From G020354785 sp964521285 (lineage in GTDB: Bacteria; Bacteroidota; Bacteroidia; Bacteroidales; UBA10428), in contig CAZFQS010000014.1 in assembly GCA_964521285.1 (NCBI GenBank), positions 41,613 through 105,612 on the forward strand: a DNA stretch of 64,000 bases, in the 5' to 3' direction. Made by a program: the position numbers and the translations under genes. The first letter of the stretch is position 1. Every line of letters starts with the position of its first letter. The notes under the pieces were generated by a model. That model had not been told where the DNA came from. It ran no database searches and was given only the letters and a program-made list of their open reading frames with translations. Below, in pieces: positions 9,000 through 18,493 of this stretch.

Positions 9000-10133
9000 T
9001 TAAGCATTTATCATCATCGGCATAAGAAGCATCAGTACATCTTCATCATCATTTTCTTTTTGCAAAGGAAGGAACAATCCTGCTCTTGATGGATCAGAAA
9101 GTTCGATAACAATGTCAGAGGATTTTAAATTTGATAGTATTTCAATCAGGAAAACTGATTTGAAACCGATTTCCATATCATCTCCTTCATACTGACAGGA
9201 TAATCTTTCATAAGCTGAAATAGAAAAGTCAATATCTTGTGCTGAAACAGTTATTTGATTTCCGCTTAATTTTAGTTTAACTAAATTACTTGCCTGATTT
9301 GAGAATACCGATACCCTTTTAATCGTATTCAAAAAGTTAAGCCTGTCTATTATCAATTTGTTTGTATTATCTGTAGGAATCACTGAATTATAGCTTGGGT
9401 AATTTCCTTCGACAAGCCTGCAAACCAACTTATACTTTGCCAGAGAAAAGAATGCATTCTTATCATCAAACTCTATTGTCACTTGTTTTTCCTTGTCTTT
9501 TGTAATAATATTCTTTAGCAAGCTGGCAGGCTTTTTTGGAAGTATAAATGATGAGTTTATTTCAGTTTTAGCGTCGTCTCTCTTATAACGTACCAGTTTA
9601 TGGGCATCTGACGCGACGAAAATCAAATTATCCGGAGCTAATTCAAAGAAAATACCGTTCATTACAGGGCGCAACTCATCGTCAGCAGTAGCAAAGAATG
9701 TATTATTCAATCCGGTTGCCAACATCTCATAATTTACCTGAAAACTTGACTTTTTATCTTCTTTAATTGGAGGAATTTGAGGGAAATCAGATCCTTTCTG
9801 ACCAACGCTGGTAAACTGGCCGTTTTCAGTATTTATAACGATCGAAAGTGTTTCGAGATTTATATCAAATGTAAGAGGTTGCTCAGGAAATTCTTTAAGT
9901 GAATCAATAAGTAAACGGGCAGGTATTGCAATATTACCGGAGGCATCAGCATTTTCTAATGTCATTGTTGTAATCATTGTAGTTTCCAGATCAGATGCTG
10001 TTATTTTTAACTCCTTACCCTTTAGATCAAAAAGAAAATTATCAAGTATGGGTAATGTGTTTTTGGGATTTATTACTCTGTTTACTGATTGTAAATGATT
10101 TAAAAGATCAACACTTGATACTACAAATTTCAT
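9000..10133 (-). CDS. dnaN: DNA polymerase III sliding clamp (beta subunit)
   Basis: 377 residues with the three repeated clamp domains. The start MKFVVSSVDLLNHLQSVNRV and the end LLMPMMINA are typical, including the C-terminal M-P-M segment lining the partner-binding pocket. The dimeric ring encircles DNA and tethers the replicative polymerase and repair factors. It is not next to dnaA or recF here, so this is not a classical origin region; separation of dnaN from dnaA is common in Bacteroidota. It precedes the exonuclease on the same strand. Confidence 0.98.
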   Translation of the reverse strand: MKFVVSSVDLLNHLQSVNRVINPKNTLPILDNFLFDLKGKELKITASDLETTMITTMTLENADASGNIAIPARLLIDSLKEFPEQPLTFDINLETLSIVINTENGQFTSVGQKGSDFPQIPPIKEDKKSSFQVNYEMLATGLNNTFFATADDELRPVMNGIFFELAPDNLIFVASDAHKLVRYKRDDAKTEINSSFILPKKPASLLKNIITKDKEKQVTIEFDDKNAFFSLAKYKLVCRLVEGNYPSYNSVIPTDNTNKLIIDRLNFLNTIKRVSVFSNQASNLVKLKLSGNQITVSAQDIDFSISAYERLSCQYEGDDMEIGFKSVFLIEILSNLKSSDIVIELSDPSRAGLFLPLQKENDDEDVLMLLMPMMINA

Positions 10134-10292
10134 TTATTAAAAGTTTAAGTATTATATCACAAATAATTGATTTTTTACCTTCTTTATTAGTCTATCAATA
10201 TTACAAAAAAAATATTATTTCTAAACCTGAAGATAATTATTTTTTCATAAAATAGTCAACATACTTAAGCAGAGGGATACAAAATCTTAATC

Positions 10293-12068
10293 TCAGGACT
10301 TTACTGTAATTTGTGAAGCATATTTTACTTTTCTTAAATAATTGTATATAATGCCGAAGATTATTATAATAATTGCAGGTAACAAAATATTTATTAATTG
10401 CCATTTTAATTTTTTCTTCCTGTTTCCGGTAATTTCACGGTCAAGCAGCCTTAATTTATATTCCCTGTCAAGTAATTCAGAGATCCCCTGTGTGTTTGTC
10501 AGATAGTTAATGGCATCAACAATAAATTCTTTATTATCAAAGAAAGCATGCAGCACTTCCTTTTTATAATAATTATTGATAAATTCTATATACCGATCAG
10601 TTTTTAAGGGTAATATTTGAATTCTGCCGTCAGGCCAAATCTTATAATCATTCCTTATAACATCTCCATCAGCAACCAATATCATTTTGGTATTTACACT
10701 TTTATCTTTAAATATGATTTTTTTCTCGCCTGATACAAGATTATCCGGAACAGGCCTGTTTCTAAAATTACTTTCAAAAGTGCCTTCAAGCAAAACTGCA
10801 ACAGGTCTTGCAACTGTATCAAATTCACTGGCCGGGGTACTATAGTTTATCTCACTTAAGCTGATTAAAGCCGGTAATTTAACCAGCTTATTTCTTTTTG
10901 AAGTTTTTAATAATACAGTTTTTTTTACTGATTTGCGTAATTCTAATGTGTCAATTGTATTGACAAACTGTGATCTTAGATAACCTGTATTCTTTGTTAC
11001 CGGATGGTCATGTGATGGATTTAATAAGGGAAAATACAGCCAGTCAAATGGTTCCCAGACAGGCGATTGATCAGGAGGCGCAATATTTATTGGCAGAATG
11101 GTACAAAGTTTATCTTTAACAAGAACAGGATTAATTCTAATGCCATAACGGAATAGCTGGTCTTCAATATTTAACTGATTAATAAAGGCAAGAGTTGTAC
11201 CTTTGGTCAGACTATCGGCATTTACAGACACAGCATCAATTAACCATAACACCTTCCCCCCGTTCATAATATACTGATCTATAACAAACTTGTCAGGTTC
11301 AGAAAATTTATATTTTGGTTTGGCTATAATTACTGAACTATATTTATCAAGGATTCCGGCTTGCCCTGTTATTTTAAGGAAATCTATCTTATAACTGTTT
11401 TCGAGTTCCTGTAAAATATCTTCAAGCTCATAACCGAATAATTCACCATGGCCGATGATGAAAGCAATATTTTCAGGATTATCGTCTGATATTTTACGAA
11501 TCATGTTTATGAATTTATATTCAAGTAATTCTAATGAGCTGTTTATCTTTTCCTCCTCTGAAAGTGCAGGATCATCTTTCAGCAGGTTAACCGGCACTTC
11601 ATTACCCCTGTATGATATAAGAGCACCCGGAACAATTGTAGCGAATGTAAGATCACCTTCCCTGTTTTTGTAGCTGTAATTAATAAGATTCAGCCCTTTC
11701 TGTTTTAATTCATACAGTATTTTATTTTGTATTTCAGGGTTCTCATCTTTTAAAGGATCGATAAATGTATATTCAATATTACTATTTCCATAAACCTTAA
11801 ATTCTTCAAGTTTATCCTCAATATTTCTCTTAAACTTTTTATAAGGGATACTTAATTTACCGTCAAGGTAAATTTTTATATAAACAACATCATTTAAAGT
11901 CTTAAGAATCTCCCTGGATACAGGAGAAACGGAAAATTTTTTCTCTTTTGTTAAGTCTATTCTGATGTTTATGTAACCTGATATGTAATTAATTAGTAAT
12001 ATAATTGCCAGTAAAAGAATAAGGTGGAAAATATCGTGTTTCTTTCTTTTCTTCATTCTCATTGTCAT
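10293..12068 (-). CDS. gldG: GldG, gliding-associated ABC transporter substrate-binding subunit
   Basis: 591 residues. An N-terminal signal-anchor (about residues 13-33) is followed by a conserved motif region (IDLTKEKKFSVSPVSREIL), a large extracytoplasmic ABC_transp_aux domain and one C-terminal membrane segment (around residues 558-580). This is the GldG layout. With GldF and the ATPase GldA it forms an ABC complex required for gliding in Flavobacterium; homologues also occur in non-gliding Bacteroidota. gldF ends 15 bases upstream. No gldA is in the window. Start could alternatively be M5. Confidence 0.93.
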   Translation of the reverse strand: MTMRMKKRKKHDIFHLILLLAIILLINYISGYINIRIDLTKEKKFSVSPVSREILKTLNDVVYIKIYLDGKLSIPYKKFKRNIEDKLEEFKVYGNSNIEYTFIDPLKDENPEIQNKILYELKQKGLNLINYSYKNREGDLTFATIVPGALISYRGNEVPVNLLKDDPALSEEEKINSSLELLEYKFINMIRKISDDNPENIAFIIGHGELFGYELEDILQELENSYKIDFLKITGQAGILDKYSSVIIAKPKYKFSEPDKFVIDQYIMNGGKVLWLIDAVSVNADSLTKGTTLAFINQLNIEDQLFRYGIRINPVLVKDKLCTILPINIAPPDQSPVWEPFDWLYFPLLNPSHDHPVTKNTGYLRSQFVNTIDTLELRKSVKKTVLLKTSKRNKLVKLPALISLSEINYSTPASEFDTVARPVAVLLEGTFESNFRNRPVPDNLVSGEKKIIFKDKSVNTKMILVADGDVIRNDYKIWPDGRIQILPLKTDRYIEFINNYYKKEVLHAFFDNKEFIVDAINYLTNTQGISELLDREYKLRLLDREITGNRKKKLKWQLINILLPAIIIIIFGIIYNYLRKVKYASQITVKS

Positions 12069-12083
12069 AAAATTATGTAAAAG

Positions 12084-12815
12084 TTACCAGCGTCTTTTAT
12101 TCAGGATTGTCCTTGTGAATAGTAAAAATATTGCGACTATTGAGATAAAGTAAATAATATCCCTAAGATATATCACTCCCCTGCTAATTGATTTGTAATG
12201 TTCATAAATACCAAGATCCAAAATAAATGTAGCTGTTCTCCCGAATATATTCAATTGACTTACATAGTCAAATCCAATAAAAAAAAGGAAGGAAATACAT
12301 ACGGCAATAATAAAAGAGATAATCATATTATCTGTAATAGATGAGGAGAATATGCCAAAACCTGTGTAAGTCGCTGCCAGAAAGAATAATCCAATAAAAG
12401 AACCCCATGTCCCGCCAGTATCAATGTTGCCCGGAGGATTACCCATAAAATATACGGTAAGAAAATAAACCAGACAGGGTATCAATGAGAATATTACCAA
12501 CGTTAGTGCTGCTGAATATTTAGCCATAATAATCTGGAAATCACTCAGGGGGCGTGTTAACAAAAGGTCCAGTGTCCCGGACTTTCTTTCTTCAGCAAAC
12601 ATTCGCATGGTAATTGCCGGGATAAGGAATAAAAAAACCCAGGGAGAAATTATGAATAATGTATCTATTGTTGCATAACCTGCATCCAGTATATTAAGTT
12701 CTCCGGGAAAAATCCACATATAAAGGCTGTTGATTAACAGAAAAACCAGGATAACTACATAAGCGGTGAGAGTACTGAAGAATCTGCTGATTTCTTTCTT
12801 AAATAATGAAAACAT
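12084..12815 (-). CDS. gldF: GldF, gliding-associated ABC transporter permease
   Basis: 243 residues with about six membrane helices, an ABC-2 type permease. A motif in the first loop (MRMFAEERKSGTLDLLLTRP, about residues 66-85) is the usual permease coupling segment. It lies directly ahead of gldG on the minus strand and forms an operon with it. The cognate ATPase gene gldA is usually elsewhere in these genomes and is absent here. The gene is divergent from the PagL-like gene across 191 bases. Confidence 0.94.
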   Translation of the reverse strand: MFSLFKKEISRFFSTLTAYVVILVFLLINSLYMWIFPGELNILDAGYATIDTLFIISPWVFLFLIPAITMRMFAEERKSGTLDLLLTRPLSDFQIIMAKYSAALTLVIFSLIPCLVYFLTVYFMGNPPGNIDTGGTWGSFIGLFFLAATYTGFGIFSSSITDNMIISFIIAVCISFLFFIGFDYVSQLNIFGRTATFILDLGIYEHYKSISRGVIYLRDIIYFISIVAIFLLFTRTILNKRRW

Positions 12816-12976
12816 AGTTCGCGTTTACCTTTTAAATAATACAGATCTTTACAGACAAAGAGCATAAAGAATATTTATTGCTATCAATGAAATACGTAGT
12901 TCAAAGATAAGTATTATTGATGTAGATCATACATTATGATTATTTATTATGTTAACACAGAACCAAAAATTCCGTT

Positions 12977-12984
12977 TATATTTG
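12977..12984 (+). promoter_or_regulatory. Candidate Bacteroidota -7 element (TAnnTTTG) before the deacylase gene
   Basis: TATATTTG matches the Bacteroidota sigma-ABfr -7 consensus and ends 22 bases before the ATG at 13007. No clear TTTG is seen at the expected -33 distance, so this is only a weak candidate. Confidence 0.3.
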
Positions 12985-13006
12985 TTTTCATAATATTCAT
13001 TTTCCA

Positions 13007-14113
13007 ATGAAGTTTAAATTTTTAATATTCTCATTATATTTTTCTATTATCCCGGCTGATTTTTTTGCAGGTGATCAAAATGGTATATTAAATAATATCT
13101 ATATTGATTCAAAATTTCATTACGGATTTATAATTCCCCATCATGAATCTATTGCCTATTTGCTGGAAAAACATATAAAAGGTTTAGAATTAAATATTAG
13201 CCGGAAGACATTTGGCGATCATATCTGGGAGCAGCTTTACAGATATCCCCGCACTGGCATAGGTTATTTTTATTGTGATTATGGCAATCCAAAAATGTTG
13301 GGTAAGGTACATGCATTATTTGGTTATATAAACATACCGATAATTAAAAATCATAATAACCACCAATTGTTGAATTACCAGATTTCATTCGGCATGTCTT
13401 ATTTGACGAAAAGATTCGATATTTACGAGAATCATTTAAATACAGCAATAGGATCAAATTTGAATATTTATTTCAGACTTGGATTTGATACTAAAATACC
13501 GGTATCAGAGAAGATCGAAATACTGGGAGAAATAGGCTTTACACATTGTTCCAACGGAAAGATAAAATCCCCTAATTATGGATTAAATGTACTTTCCGGT
13601 TCATTGGGATTAAATTATTTTATAAATAAAACAAATAAGGAAAGAATAAAATCAGAGTTACCTGAGAATTATAAAAGGAATTATTATAGTATTATTTACT
13701 CTGCCGGAGTAAAGGTATATGATAATCTTTATGACACAAAATATTTTATTTCGTCTTTATCCTTTGATTATGAACGCTATTTGAACCTGAAGAGAAGAAT
13801 TGGATTTGGAGCAGATCTATTTTATGATAAATCAATTAGTGAAGCGTTGGCAGTGGACTGGCAATTGGATAATGATATGGCAAATCTTATCAGATTTGGG
13901 CTACACGGCTCACATACATTAGTATATAATAAGATTTCAATGTCAGTGAATATAGGACGTTATTTATATTCAAAATATACTGATTTATCTCTTTTTTACA
14001 GCCGTCTTGCACTTAGATACAAACTTACGAGTCATATCTTATTAAATCTTTCCCTTAAGGCTCATAGCGCCAAAGCCGATTTTATAGAGTGGGGAATAGG
14101 ATATTACTGGTAG
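13007..14113 (+). CDS. Acyloxyacyl hydrolase / PagL-like lipid A deacylase
   Basis: 368 residues with an N-terminal signal peptide (about residues 1-22) and a string of amphipathic beta strands expected of an outer-membrane barrel. The segment FTHCSNG near residue 184 matches the PagL active-site HxSN motif (His and Ser of the catalytic triad). PagL removes the 3-position acyl chain from lipid A, altering immune recognition and permeability. It is longer than enterobacterial PagL, because a second barrel-like half (after about residue 220) follows. The location two genes from lpxB supports a lipid A role. Confidence 0.82.
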   Translation: MKFKFLIFSLYFSIIPADFFAGDQNGILNNIYIDSKFHYGFIIPHHESIAYLLEKHIKGLELNISRKTFGDHIWEQLYRYPRTGIGYFYCDYGNPKMLGKVHALFGYINIPIIKNHNNHQLLNYQISFGMSYLTKRFDIYENHLNTAIGSNLNIYFRLGFDTKIPVSEKIEILGEIGFTHCSNGKIKSPNYGLNVLSGSLGLNYFINKTNKERIKSELPENYKRNYYSIIYSAGVKVYDNLYDTKYFISSLSFDYERYLNLKRRIGFGADLFYDKSISEALAVDWQLDNDMANLIRFGLHGSHTLVYNKISMSVNIGRYLYSKYTDLSLFYSRLALRYKLTSHILLNLSLKAHSAKADFIEWGIGYYW

Positions 14114-14127
14114 CAACAATATCTTAT

Positions 14128-14862
14128 ATGAAAAAAATAACCCTGTTAATAATTATTCTTTTTATTATTTATTCTTGTGAAAAAGAATCATCAAATTGCT
14201 TATATACTACTGGTAACATAGAGAAACAGGAAATATTGCTGGAAGATTTTAATTGTGTTTCGGTTAATGATATATTTAATGTAATATTGATCCAGGATAC
14301 ATTGCATAAGGTAGTTATAGAAGGTGGTGAAAATATCTTACGACATGTTGAAACGATTATAAAAAATGACACACTGATTGTGCAACATTCAATAAGATGT
14401 AACTGGTTTAGAGATTATGAAAAGATTAATTTATATATTTATTTCTGCCGGTTAAATCATATTGTCACTTATTCGCCGGCAAAGATTGTTTCTACAGATA
14501 CAATTAGCTGCAATAGACTTGAATATTTTGCTCTTGGAGAAATAGGTGAAGCTGATATGATATTAAATTGCGATTATCTCAGGTTCGATGATTCTTATTC
14601 TACACTTGGCCAGTTTAAGTTTAAAGGTAAATCGGATAAAAGCAGGTTTTATGTTAATTATGGCTCTTCTTTATTTGCAGACAGTTTGATCTCAAAAGAT
14701 GCAGATATATTTTTTAAAACCATTGGAGATATTCGTGTTCACGTCACAGATCATCTAAGAGTATGGATTTGGGGGCCAGGAAATGTTTATTATTCAGGAA
14801 ATCCAGCCAAAGTAGAGATTATGGAGAAAAAATCTACAGGCAATCTGATAAAAATCGATTAA
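14128..14862 (+). CDS. Lipoprotein with a head GIN domain (DUF2807-like)
   Basis: 244 residues from the ATG at 14128. An in-frame ATG at 14089 overlaps the previous gene and would place 13 non-signal residues ahead, so 14128 is preferred. The N-terminus is a lipoprotein signal ending in the lipobox FIIYSC. The body is built of repeated beta-strand turns with the pattern of head GIN domains (FNCVSVNDIFNVILIQD, and later VVIEGGENI). Such proteins are abundant in Bacteroidota, surface exposed and of unknown function. Its stop codon overlaps that of the convergent SpoIID-like gene. Confidence 0.82.
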   Translation: MKKITLLIIILFIIYSCEKESSNCLYTTGNIEKQEILLEDFNCVSVNDIFNVILIQDTLHKVVIEGGENILRHVETIIKNDTLIVQHSIRCNWFRDYEKINLYIYFCRLNHIVTYSPAKIVSTDTISCNRLEYFALGEIGEADMILNCDYLRFDDSYSTLGQFKFKGKSDKSRFYVNYGSSLFADSLISKDADIFFKTIGDIRVHVTDHLRVWIWGPGNVYYSGNPAKVEIMEKKSTGNLIKID

Positions 14863-16004
14863 GGTTTATTAATATCTTTATAATTTGCTATGCGAATATT
14901 TCGAAAGTAAAAATGTAAAATATCTTTATAGGTATAACCAACCCTGGCCATTTCAATAGCCCCTTCCTGGCAAAGACCAACACCATGTCCAAATCCTTTA
15001 CCCGTTAAAGTAAGAGTATTCCCATCTGAAGTAATTGAAAAAAATGTTGATTTCAAATTCCAGTCATTTCTTATTCTGGTTAATAATACTTTTTGATTTT
15101 TAAAACGATAGTATCTTTTTCTTACCGATTGATTAAAATCATAATCAGTGGATTTAGAATTTTCTATATAAATCCCGCATTTCCTCAAATAGCTTTCCCA
15201 GTCTTTTACTGAGATTTTTTTAATCCAGACGGCGTTTTTGCTCTGCGTACAAAAAGGATCTTTTATTTTAACCAGATAAGGAAGATCTTTTTGCCAGACA
15301 TCAGATGCATTACTCGTTAGTCCGCCACAATTTGAATGATATGGTGTTGTTATAAGATTATTTTGTATGTCAATTAAAACCATCCCTTTGGTTTCTTCAA
15401 CGGCCCGAATAGCAAGATTATTTCTGCTTTTACCTTTATATGCCTGGCAATGTATACCGTCGCAAAGACTGAACCCATTACCTGAATGTTTATACATATT
15501 TTTTATGGCATAGGTCCTTGTTAGTATCGCCTGCGATTTGTAGAACTCCAGTGGCGCATATGAACCCCCTTCAGTTTCAACAACTCCGCTAATATATTTT
15601 TCTATATTGATTTTATTTATAATTTGCAGATTTCCATTTTTTGAAATAATTACCAGATCATCATCATATTCTCTTGTATCCATCAGGGGAAGAGTAGGTT
15701 TAAGTTGAAAAATGCCTGAATTGTCTGTCGCTGCGAACTCAAGTTTTTTAAAAACCCCTAATGATTTTTCGTTATTACTGATTGATATTACATTATTTTC
15801 TGCAGTGATGAAATATTTATCCGCAGGGTTCGGACTTTTAACAAGAATTTCATCACCAAGAATATTGTATTTCCCTGAAAGGGTGGAAAATATTAAAGCC
15901 TTTATATTATTTTTATGAAAAACAGCAATGTTTAGTTTCTGTGTAAAACCGGGTTTTACAGCACCTATAACAATCAGAAGAATAAAAAGCTTTTTTAATA
16001 ACAC
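14859..16004 (-). CDS. SpoIID/LytB-domain protein, probable exported peptidoglycan lytic transglycosylase
   Basis: 381 residues starting at a GTG (16002-16004), with a signal peptide ending near residue 22 (KPGFTQ). SpoIID features are visible: the catalytic Glu region VVETEGGSYAPLEF, AQAILTRTYA-like KSQAILTRTYAIKN, YHSNCGGLTS, and the C-terminal GKGFGHGVGLCQEGAIEMA. SpoIID cleaves glycan strands lacking stem peptides. In non-sporulating Bacteroidota the domain is assumed to work in cell-wall remodelling. It follows lpxB by 17 bases and probably belongs to the surE-lpxB operon. Confidence 0.9.
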   Translation of the reverse strand: MLLKKLFILLIVIGAVKPGFTQKLNIAVFHKNNIKALIFSTLSGKYNILGDEILVKSPNPADKYFITAENNVISISNNEKSLGVFKKLEFAATDNSGIFQLKPTLPLMDTREYDDDLVIISKNGNLQIINKINIEKYISGVVETEGGSYAPLEFYKSQAILTRTYAIKNMYKHSGNGFSLCDGIHCQAYKGKSRNNLAIRAVEETKGMVLIDIQNNLITTPYHSNCGGLTSNASDVWQKDLPYLVKIKDPFCTQSKNAVWIKKISVKDWESYLRKCGIYIENSKSTDYDFNQSVRKRYYRFKNQKVLLTRIRNDWNLKSTFFSITSDGNTLTLTGKGFGHGVGLCQEGAIEMARVGYTYKDILHFYFRNIRIANYKDINKP

Positions 16005-16021
16005 TGTTTTGATATATTGTA

Positions 16022-17158
16022 TTATTCCTGGCTGAGTGAATCCACTATACTTTTTGCAATTTGTTTTGATGCTTCAGGCTTACCTATAATACTTCTTAAT
16101 TCTTTGTAGTTTTTTATTATCTCTTCTTTATAATTCCTGTTAAAGAGAATTTTATCCAGCTCCTTTTTAATATTCTCAGCCAGTTTGAATTGTAATAATT
16201 CTTTTACCGCTTCCTTATTAAGAATAATATTAACTAATGAAAAAAAATTAACATGTATAACCTTAATCAGCACCAATAATTGGCCAAAATAATAATTAAA
16301 GCTGCTTGTTTTATAAATTACAACCTGTGGAACATTAAATAATGCAGTCTCAAGTGTTGCAGTCCCTGAAGTAACAACAGCAGCTGATGACTGTGTTAAA
16401 AGCGGATAAGTCTGATTATGAACAATCTTTACATTTGTATTATGCAAAATCCTGTTATAATATTTTTCTTCAATAGAAACTGCTCCTGCAACAACGAACT
16501 GATAATCGGGATAGTGCTTTGTTATTGCGATCATTTCAGGAAGACATCTGTCAATTTCCTGTTTACGGCTTCCGGCCAATAACGCAATAATGGGCTTATC
16601 TGAAAGTCTGTTTATGTTTCTGAAGTCCTTTGAAGACTTTGAAGATCTTTTAAAATTCTCTATTTGATCAACCAGCGGATTGCCAAAGAACTCAACATAA
16701 ATATTTAATTGATTGTAGAATTTTACTTCAAATGGGAGGATAACATATCTTTTGTCAACATATTTTCTTATTTTCTTTGCTCTTGACTTTCCCCATGCCC
16801 ATAATTTAGGTAAAATATAGTAATAGACTCTTAAATTATGAGTTTTAGCATATTTTGCTATTCTGAGATTAAAACCTGCATAGTCAATTAATATTATGAC
16901 ATCCGGATTAAATTGAATAATATCTTTTTTACATAATATTATATTCCTGAAGATTTTACCAATATTGCTTATTACTTCCCATATGCCCATGTAAGACATT
17001 TCACTGTAATGTCTGACGAGTGATCCTCCGGCACTTTTCATCATATCACCCCCAAAAAATCTAAAATCTGCTTTAGTGTCATATCCCATGACATGTTTCA
17101 TCAGGTTTGCGCCATGCATATCACCAGATGCTTCACCTGCTATAATATAATACTTCAT
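16022..17158 (-). CDS. lpxB: Lipid-A-disaccharide synthase
   Basis: 378 residues, GT19. It condenses UDP-2,3-diacylglucosamine with 2,3-diacylglucosamine-1-phosphate (lipid X) to the lipid A disaccharide, at the inner face of the cytoplasmic membrane. Motifs: YYIIAGEASGDMHGANL at the N-terminus, FFGGDMMKSAGG, YMGIWEV, and the nucleotide-sugar site SGTATLETALFNVPQVVIYK near residue 263. The order surE - small membrane protein - lpxB on one strand with tight spacing is a recurrent Bacteroidota arrangement. Confidence 0.97.
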   Translation of the reverse strand: MKYYIIAGEASGDMHGANLMKHVMGYDTKADFRFFGGDMMKSAGGSLVRHYSEMSYMGIWEVISNIGKIFRNIILCKKDIIQFNPDVIILIDYAGFNLRIAKYAKTHNLRVYYYILPKLWAWGKSRAKKIRKYVDKRYVILPFEVKFYNQLNIYVEFFGNPLVDQIENFKRSSKSSKDFRNINRLSDKPIIALLAGSRKQEIDRCLPEMIAITKHYPDYQFVVAGAVSIEEKYYNRILHNTNVKIVHNQTYPLLTQSSAAVVTSGTATLETALFNVPQVVIYKTSSFNYYFGQLLVLIKVIHVNFFSLVNIILNKEAVKELLQFKLAENIKKELDKILFNRNYKEEIIKNYKELRSIIGKPEASKQIAKSIVDSLSQE

Positions 17159-17166
17159 AAATACTT

Positions 17167-17463
17167 CTAATAAAAAATCAGCTTTAATGCAAATAATGTA
17201 ATTGTAAGTCCAAGAGTAGAAATAAAAATCCCTTTTGCTGTTTTTTGCCAGTTTAGCAAATTAAATACAAAAAATAACAGGAGATTGGGCAAAACACAAC
17301 GACTTATAAGGAGTGGAAGTAATCTGCCCAGATATATATTTTTATAATAACTTATAAAATCCAGGTTTTTAAACTTTGTATAGTAAAATATCAGGTAAAA
17401 TAATATGGGTACTATTAATCCAATTATGATACCAGAGGCCAGTGAATTTAATTTTTTATTCAT
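17167..17463 (-). CDS. Small membrane protein of unknown function between surE and lpxB
   Basis: 98 residues with three predicted membrane helices (about residues 10-28, 45-68 and 75-97). Its ATG directly follows the surE stop codon and its end lies 8 bases before lpxB, so it is surely translated as part of that operon. No catalytic motif or named domain is recognised. A role linked to lipid A or envelope assembly is only a guess from position. Confidence 0.8.
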   Translation of the reverse strand: MNKKLNSLASGIIIGLIVPILFYLIFYYTKFKNLDFISYYKNIYLGRLLPLLISRCVLPNLLLFFVFNLLNWQKTAKGIFISTLGLTITLFALKLIFY

Positions 17464-18243
17464 TTATATGAAATTCCAGTTTTTTATTGTTCTTATTGTG
17501 TCATAGCTGGTAAGGTCTACTTGTGTTGGAACTATCGACACATAGTTATTCTTTAATGCCCATTCATCAGTGTCTGATGCTTCGGGTTCAGAATTATGAA
17601 ATTTGCCGGTAAGCCAAAAACATTTATTTCCCTGCGGATCAGTCCTTTTTTCAAATTCTTCCTGCCAGTAACCTTTCGTTTGTCTGCATACTTTTATACC
17701 CTTAATTTTTTGAAGAGGAATATCAGGCACATTAACATTCAGACAAATTGATTTGGATAAACCATTTTCTATTAATTTCCGGATTATTTTTTTTGAATAA
17801 AACTCAGTTGCGGTCAAATCAGCATCAGGATTATGACTAGCCAGGGAAATACCCACAGACGGAATTTCATTAATACAACCTTCCAAAGCTGCTGCCATTG
17901 TTCCTGAATAAAATATACTTGCTGCAGCATTTGACCCATGATTGATACCAGCTAGCAGTAAATCAGGTTTTCCGGGAAGTATTTCATTAAAAGCTAACTT
18001 TACACAATCAACAGGGGTGCCGTTACAGCCATAAATTGTTATATTGTTGTCTCCCTTTATTTTTTTTACTCTCAACGGAACTTTAACAGTGATTGCATGA
18101 GACATGCCCGAATGAGCTTCTATTGGCGATACAACAAAAATCCTGCCCAGCGGCTTTACTACATTTACTAATGATTTTAATCCTTTTGCCTTAATTCCGT
18201 CATCATTAGTTATAAGTATTAATAGTTCTCTTTTCTTTGTCAC
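17464..18243 (-). CDS. surE: 5'/3'-nucleotidase SurE
   Basis: 259 residues starting at GTG (18241-18243). The metal-binding DD pair (D14, D15 in LITNDDGIKAKG), HSGMSHAIT, GINHGSNAAAS and SGTMAAALEG are the SurE signatures. The enzyme dephosphorylates nucleoside 5'- and 3'-monophosphates and short polyphosphate and is tied to stationary-phase survival. It is the first gene of the minus-strand run leading to lpxB and the SpoIID-like gene. Confidence 0.96.
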   Translation of the reverse strand: MTKKRELLILITNDDGIKAKGLKSLVNVVKPLGRIFVVSPIEAHSGMSHAITVKVPLRVKKIKGDNNITIYGCNGTPVDCVKLAFNEILPGKPDLLLAGINHGSNAAASIFYSGTMAAALEGCINEIPSVGISLASHNPDADLTATEFYSKKIIRKLIENGLSKSICLNVNVPDIPLQKIKGIKVCRQTKGYWQEEFEKRTDPQGNKCFWLTGKFHNSEPEASDTDEWALKNNYVSIVPTQVDLTSYDTIRTIKNWNFI

Positions 18244-18297
18244 GATAATAACCGGGTTATAAGAAATACAAAGATATTTAATAAATAATTGAGCACA

Positions 18298-18330
18298 ACA
18301 GTCTTGTAAAATTAATACAAGACTGTTTTT
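18298..18330 (+). terminator. Terminator-like hairpin in the surE/pheT divergent gap
   Basis: An 11-base perfect stem (ACAGTCTTGTA at 18298-18308 and TACAAGACTGT at 18316-18326) with a 7-base loop is followed by TTTT on the plus strand only. No plus-strand gene ends here: the nearest upstream one ends at 14862. It may end a small RNA or lie in a leader ahead of pheT. Confidence 0.6.
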
Positions 18331-18493
18331 AAAATATTGAGAATAATATTAATAACCTGATAAAATTCATTAAAAGTATTATCACAGATATTATAGATAA
18401 CAAATTTTTATATTTTTGTTATATTATCGTCTATTTTAGAACATTTAGGATAAAACAAAGAGATAATCCGGATAAATACTCAATTAATCTAAA

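Noticed and set aside
9000..10292. Replication origin near dnaN
   Set aside because: No dnaA, recF or cluster of DnaA boxes is seen around it.
18411..18418. TATTTTTG as the -7 box of a pheT promoter
   Set aside because: It matches TAnnTTTG, but no -33 element is seen at the right distance, so it is not listed as a feature.
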